This document shows positions 61,245 through 64,000 of a stretch of DNA of 64,000 nt, one piece after another (within the stretch, counting starts at the first letter, position 1; every line of letters starts with the position of its first letter). Origin of the DNA: JASHPR01 sp963778075 (GTDB taxonomy: Bacteria; Actinomycetota; Actinomycetes; Streptosporangiales; Streptosporangiaceae); the NCBI GenBank assembly GCA_963778075.1, contig CAVZTJ010000003.1, forward strand, positions 1,116,001 through 1,180,000, read 5' to 3'. A model generated the notes under the pieces. That model did not search any database, was not told where the DNA came from, and saw only the letters and a list, made by a program, of their open reading frames with translations. The position numbers and the translations under genes were made by a program.

Positions 61245-61673
61245 CTACGGGACGATGAAGGTGAAAGCGATCTTGGTGGTGTGCCGCGCCGTGGCAGTGA
61301 CCCGCCGGCCTTGGGCACATGGTCCTTGCGCTGCGGGCGAGGGCGAGCATACGGCGTAGGTTCCCGGCGGCAGCTGGACTGAGAAGGAACCCGAGTTGCC
61401 CACGTGGACCGTGACCCGGTGCTGGCGCGTGCTGGTGAACCGTACTGTTCCCGGCACCGGCCGCTTACCCGGCGGCTGTCCACCCGGGCTGATCGGGCGT
61501 CCCTCCATTTGGAGCTTCCCGGTGACTGTGCCGCTGGCAGAGCCGTGCGCGACGGCGGGGGCGTGCGCGACGGCGGGGGCATGGGCGACGGCGGGGGCAT
61601 GGGCGACGGCGGGGGCGCAGGCGGACAGCAGCACGATGACGGCAACGCCGGTTACGGCCTGCAGTCGGCTCAT
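61245..61673 (-). CDS. Repeat-bearing lipoprotein
   Basis: The product is 142 residues from ATG 61673. A signal peptide (TGVAVIVLLSAC) ends in a lipobox with Cys19. Right after the lipidation site come four exact hexapeptide units APAVAH, encoded by 18-bp tandem repeats, then a beta-rich domain (TVTGKLQMEGRPISPGGQPP, VTVHVGNSGSFSVQLPPGTYAVCSP) resembling a small carboxypeptidase-regulatory or transthyretin-like fold. It is surface-attached. Function is unknown, and the number of repeats is likely variable. Confidence 0.82.
   Translation of the reverse strand: MSRLQAVTGVAVIVLLSACAPAVAHAPAVAHAPAVAHAPAVAHGSASGTVTGKLQMEGRPISPGGQPPGKRPVPGTVRFTSTRQHRVTVHVGNSGSFSVQLPPGTYAVCSPSPAAQGPCAQGRRVTATARHTTKIAFTFIVP
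61545..61616. repeat. Four tandem 18-bp units in the lipoprotein gene
   Basis: Units 61545-61562, 61563-61580, 61581-61598 and 61599-61616 are near identical; the last two are exact, and the first two differ only in the start of the unit (GTGCGC in place of ATGGGC). Each encodes APAVAH on the minus strand, so copy-number change keeps the frame. Confidence 0.85.
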
Positions 61674-61751
61674 GGGCTTTCCTCGCGACTTGATTTCCGC
61701 TTGGACGCGCCAGCTCCGGCCCTGGTTCCCCAGGGTGCCGAGGCCAAATCT

Positions 61752-62363
61752 CTAGGCTTTGGCGGCCGCGGGTTGCGGCGCGTTGGGATCCTCCGGCAGT
61801 GGCGGAAGCTTAAGGATGGCGATTACAAGCCCAAAGAGCGGAACAACGATGCTCGCGTACCACTGGTGGTACCACGTCGTGGTCGCGAACCAGCCGCCCA
61901 CGGCAAACACATACACGGCGATACCGAGGACGCTCATGCCGATCTGCGACCAGCGCACGATTTTGAGGACCCGCAGATCATACGGGATCGTCAAAACCAA
62001 AACGCCGACGAGCAGGCTACCGAGCCAGATGGCGTGGTCATGCTTGTTGGTCACGTTGCTGTCGATGACACCGGCCATGAACAGGTAGGCGGCGAGTACC
62101 TCAGGGGGGATGTACTTGACCACCTTCGTCAGGTAGTCGTCCTCGGAGGGCACGGCGACGCCGCCCGGCGCAGTTGTAGCGGCAGGTGCTGCCGCGACCA
62201 CCCCGCCCGCAGTAGCCGCCTCTGCCTGCGCTGTATGAGCGGGCGCCAAGGCTGGGACAAACCCGCTCGGCGGATTCGCGGTCAGGGTTTTTGGGTTGCT
62301 CCTGCCGGGATCCATATACCTGTCGACATCGGCCTGAATAATGATGTTCCTGTTGAAGCCCAT
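61752..62363 (-). CDS. Membrane protein of unknown family
   Basis: The product is 203 residues from ATG 62363, with GGGGGAG upstream. The first 80 residues are soluble and Ala/Pro-rich (MGFNRNIIIQADVDRYMDPG, then a linker). Four membrane helices follow (YIPPEVLAAYLFMAGVI, AIWLGSLLVGVLVLTI, IGMSVLGIAVYVFAVGGWF, WYASIVVPLFGLVIAIL). The motif VKYIPPEVLAAYLF is striking and probably conserved; I have no family name. It may be a sensor or scaffold in the cell membrane. Confidence 0.7.
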   Translation of the reverse strand: MGFNRNIIIQADVDRYMDPGRSNPKTLTANPPSGFVPALAPAHTAQAEAATAGGVVAAAPAATTAPGGVAVPSEDDYLTKVVKYIPPEVLAAYLFMAGVIDSNVTNKHDHAIWLGSLLVGVLVLTIPYDLRVLKIVRWSQIGMSVLGIAVYVFAVGGWFATTTWYHQWYASIVVPLFGLVIAILKLPPLPEDPNAPQPAAAKA

Positions 62364-62608
62364 GCTCCCCCCAGGCAAGGCCGATGGCAGAGGCTCAGCG
62401 AGCCATTTCGGGATTTGCTGAACCAGGCAACCGGCGTGGCGGCCGTCATTCACACAGAGCAGCCGACTTAGCTCCTGATACGCGCCGCAGAACGGGTCAC
62501 GCTACCAGCATCTAACCGATTCAGGCCAAAAAGAACGAAATGGGTTGCTTGCCCGGACCCGGTACGGCACTGTTGGGCCGACGCAATGGGGTGAAGGGCG
62601 GGAGCGCT

Positions 62609-63159
62609 ATGCGCCGTGGCTGGTATGTGGTCGTTTTGGTCAGTGCCGGGGTGCTGGCCGCGGGCTGCGGCACGAAGGCGGAGCCCGACAACCTCACGGC
62701 CGCGGTGACCCGTACCGCCGGTCAGACCGCCAAGGTCTCGATGACGATGACGATGACACGCAGATGCAGAGCATGTCGGTGTCGTACACCGCGACGGGGG
62801 AGTACGACTAGCTCATCAGCAGCGGGCTGGCAAAGTCTGGCGGTTCGGCCAGCGGCTCCTCGGGTCCTCCGCAGGTGTCCGGAACGATCTCGGCCGCCCA
62901 GGCGACTGCCGCCGAGCAAAGGGCCCAAGATCACCGTCTCCTCGCTCCGGATCGTGTCGGCGCAGCCAGCGGGGAAACGCGCGGCGACCGTCCGGTTCAC
63001 CGTGAAGGCGCAGGCCAGCTTCGGCGGGCAGAACATCCCGGTGTTCCCCAGGGTCCTGGCAGCGTTCAGTGGCTGGTGGCCACCAGAACGGCCGGCCACT
63101 GGTACGTGAACCTCGACCGCAGCGCCGCTTTGGTGTTCAGCGGGGCGTGCTCCGGCTGA
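62609..63159 (+). pseudogene. Lipoprotein gene (LppX-like), several frame breaks
   Basis: From ATG 62609: MRRGWYVVVLVSAGVLAAGCGTKAEPDNLTAAVTRTAGQTAKVSM, a lipoprotein signal with lipobox LAAGC and the opening of an LppX/LprAFG-like domain. The frame changes near 62745 (after a repeated ATGACG run) and again near 62930 and 63050. The remaining pieces are MQSMSVSYTATGEYD, KITVSSLRIVSAQPAGKRAATVRFTV and WLVATRTAGHWYVNLDRSAA, the last being a usual end. Read together they give a normal secreted lipoprotein of about 180 residues. Confidence 0.65.
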
Positions 63160-63163
63160 CTGG

Positions 63164-63634
63164 ATGCGCTCGATCCGCCTGGAGACCGTGATCGCGGCTC
63201 CGATCGGCGACTGCTTCGGCCTGTCGCTGTCGGTCGACGCACATGCCGCCTCGATGCAGGCATCGAAAGAGCAGGCGATCGGCGGAGTGACCAGCGGGGT
63301 CATGCGGCTGGGAGACTCGGTCACCTGGCGCGCCCGTCATTTCGGCATCGTGTTCCGGATGACGTCGGCAATCACCGAGTACCAGCCTCCGAGCCGGTTC
63401 GTCGACGAGCAGCAGCACGGCCCGTTCCGGCGGTGGCGGCACGAGCATACGTTCACTCCTCTGGTGAACGGCCAGACCCGGATGATCGACATCGTGCAGT
63501 TCCAGTCACCGTTCGGCGTGCTCGGGTACCTGGCCGACAGCCTGGTGCTCGGTCACTACATGCCGCACCTGCTCCGGCAGCGCAACGCCTGGCTCAAGAT
63601 CACTCTGGAAGAGCGAGCGCGGCCGGCAGGCTGA
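63164..63634 (+). CDS. SRPBCC (polyketide cyclase/dehydrase-like) protein
   Basis: The product is 156 residues from ATG 63164, five bases after the lipoprotein remnant. IRLETVIAAPIGDCFGLSLSVDAH is the first strand and helix, FRMTSAITEYQPPSRFVDEQQHGPFRRWRHEHTFTPL and RMIDIVQFQSPFGVLGYLADSLVL are the curved sheet, and HYMPHLLRQRNAWLKITLEE is the C-terminal helix. It belongs to the group of SRPBCC cell-division-inhibitor-like proteins common in actinomycetes. Ligand and function are unknown. Confidence 0.88.
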   Translation: MRSIRLETVIAAPIGDCFGLSLSVDAHAASMQASKEQAIGGVTSGVMRLGDSVTWRARHFGIVFRMTSAITEYQPPSRFVDEQQHGPFRRWRHEHTFTPLVNGQTRMIDIVQFQSPFGVLGYLADSLVLGHYMPHLLRQRNAWLKITLEERARPAG

Positions 63635-63811
63635 GGTGCCGCTGCGCGTGGTGCGCCTGGAGGTCCCACTGAGCTTCCTCGGGTGGCCGACGGCATGGGG
63701 TAACGGCGGGTCGCCGTCGGTCACGGCCGGGTCGCCGTTGACGCGGCTGGCTAGTGGGCTGAGCGCAGGTTGCCACGGCGGAGTTGCGCATTCTGAGCCC
63801 TTGCCGACCAT

Positions 63812-63840
63812 GTTACGCACGAGTAACGTACTCGCGAGTA
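63812..63840 (+). promoter_or_regulatory. Double palindrome upstream of the secreted-protein gene
   Basis: GTTAC-GCACGA-GTAAC (63812-63827) and the perfect palindrome TACTCGCGAGTA (63829-63840) lie directly side by side in an otherwise plain upstream region. Such GTTACTCGCGAGTAAC-like sites are typical TetR operators of lipid-related regulons in actinomycetes. No TetR gene is next to it within the window. Confidence 0.6.
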
Positions 63841-63893
63841 ACAGGCGCCCGCCGGCATCGCAACGGTGGACCCCGCGGGAAGGAGCCCTCATC

Positions 63894-64000
63894 ATGCGCA
63901 GACGCTTAACGCTGCTGGCCGCCTCGGCCGCGGCGGCGGTGGCCGGGATCGCCGCCGCCACGCCCGCGCTCGCCAGCCCGGCAGCCCCGGCTGCACCGTC
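63894..64000 (+). CDS. Start of a secreted protein (3' truncated by window edge)
   Basis: From ATG 63894, with AAGGAG eight bases upstream. Only 35 codons are present: a classical signal peptide with a basic start (MRRRLTLL), a hydrophobic core (AASAAAAVAGIAAATPA) and a signal peptidase site after LASP or ALA. The mature part begins Pro/Ala-rich. Given the double palindrome upstream, it may belong to a lipid- or steroid-responsive regulon, but the product cannot be named. Confidence 0.75.
   Translation, partial: MRRRLTLLAASAAAAVAGIAAATPALASPAAPAAP

Noticed and set aside
1..64000. tRNA, rRNA or CRISPR array
   Set aside because: No cloverleaf-like stretch with conserved TTCGA and acceptor ends, no rRNA sequence and no regularly spaced repeats were found by eye.

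Overview
The window is very GC-rich DNA, with GTG starts, ATGA-coupled operons and families typical of actinomycetes: PucR and SigE-type regulators, an SCO6745-like protein, a flavin/F420-type split-barrel oxidoreductase, DUF5996, DUF998 and an IS701-type transposase. It looks like a chromosomal segment of a soil-type actinomycete, perhaps of the Streptosporangiales/Streptomycetales kind. That placement is inference. There is no rRNA, tRNA or CRISPR array. The gene content is accessory: many small, independently regulated units, many decayed genes and a few mobile remnants.

Layout. 0-4 kb: the end of a Ser/Pro-rich anchored surface protein, a B12-binding radical SAM enzyme, and a divergent pair made of a MocD-like membrane oxygenase and a MocE-like Rieske ferredoxin. 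4-9.5 kb: exonuclease III, a DUF5996 protein, a SigE-type sigma factor with its membrane-bound partner, and a uronate-dehydrogenase-like gene followed by an unassigned barrel-like protein. 9.5-17.3 kb: an area of decay (beta-propeller fragments, TetR genes with frame breaks, a gutted EamA transporter, a broken cytochrome P450) around an intact peptide-binding lipoprotein, a cupin gene and a methyltransferase. 17.3-23.1 kb: a coherent catabolic module with PucR regulator, methylmalonate-semialdehyde dehydrogenase (mmsA) and a class III omega-aminotransferase, plus a secreted SGNH hydrolase. 23-29 kb: small stand-alone genes (GYD, pentapeptide-DinB, methyltransferase, cold shock, MmcQ/YjbR, GNAT, SCO6745, arginase family).

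29-51 kb is bracketed by two identical direct copies of a 127-bp sequence. It contains TetR-, MarR- and ArsR-controlled membrane or oxidoreductase genes, a probable di-heme membrane cytochrome b, a truncated nucleoside phosphorylase joined to a truncated tyrosine recombinase, an ABC exporter (ATPase and two permeases, one with a large concanavalin-like ectodomain) divergent from a two-component system, a glycosyltransferase, an ACT-domain protein, an IS701-type element and an ArsR-SRPBCC pair. 51-64 kb: more single-gene units (DUF1905, DUF998 with a divergent TetR, methyltransferases, a P-loop kinase, a quinone oxidoreductase, SRPBCC, VOC and PPOX proteins), a repeat-bearing lipoprotein, a broken lipoprotein gene and the start of a secreted protein.

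Genes that appear to work together: the sigma factor with its membrane partner, the PucR/mmsA/aminotransferase module, the ABC exporter with the two-component system, ArsR with SRPBCC, and several regulator-target pairs with visible palindromic operators. At least nine otherwise recognisable genes carry reading-frame breaks, often in G/C runs. Part of this may be assembly error rather than true pseudogenisation.
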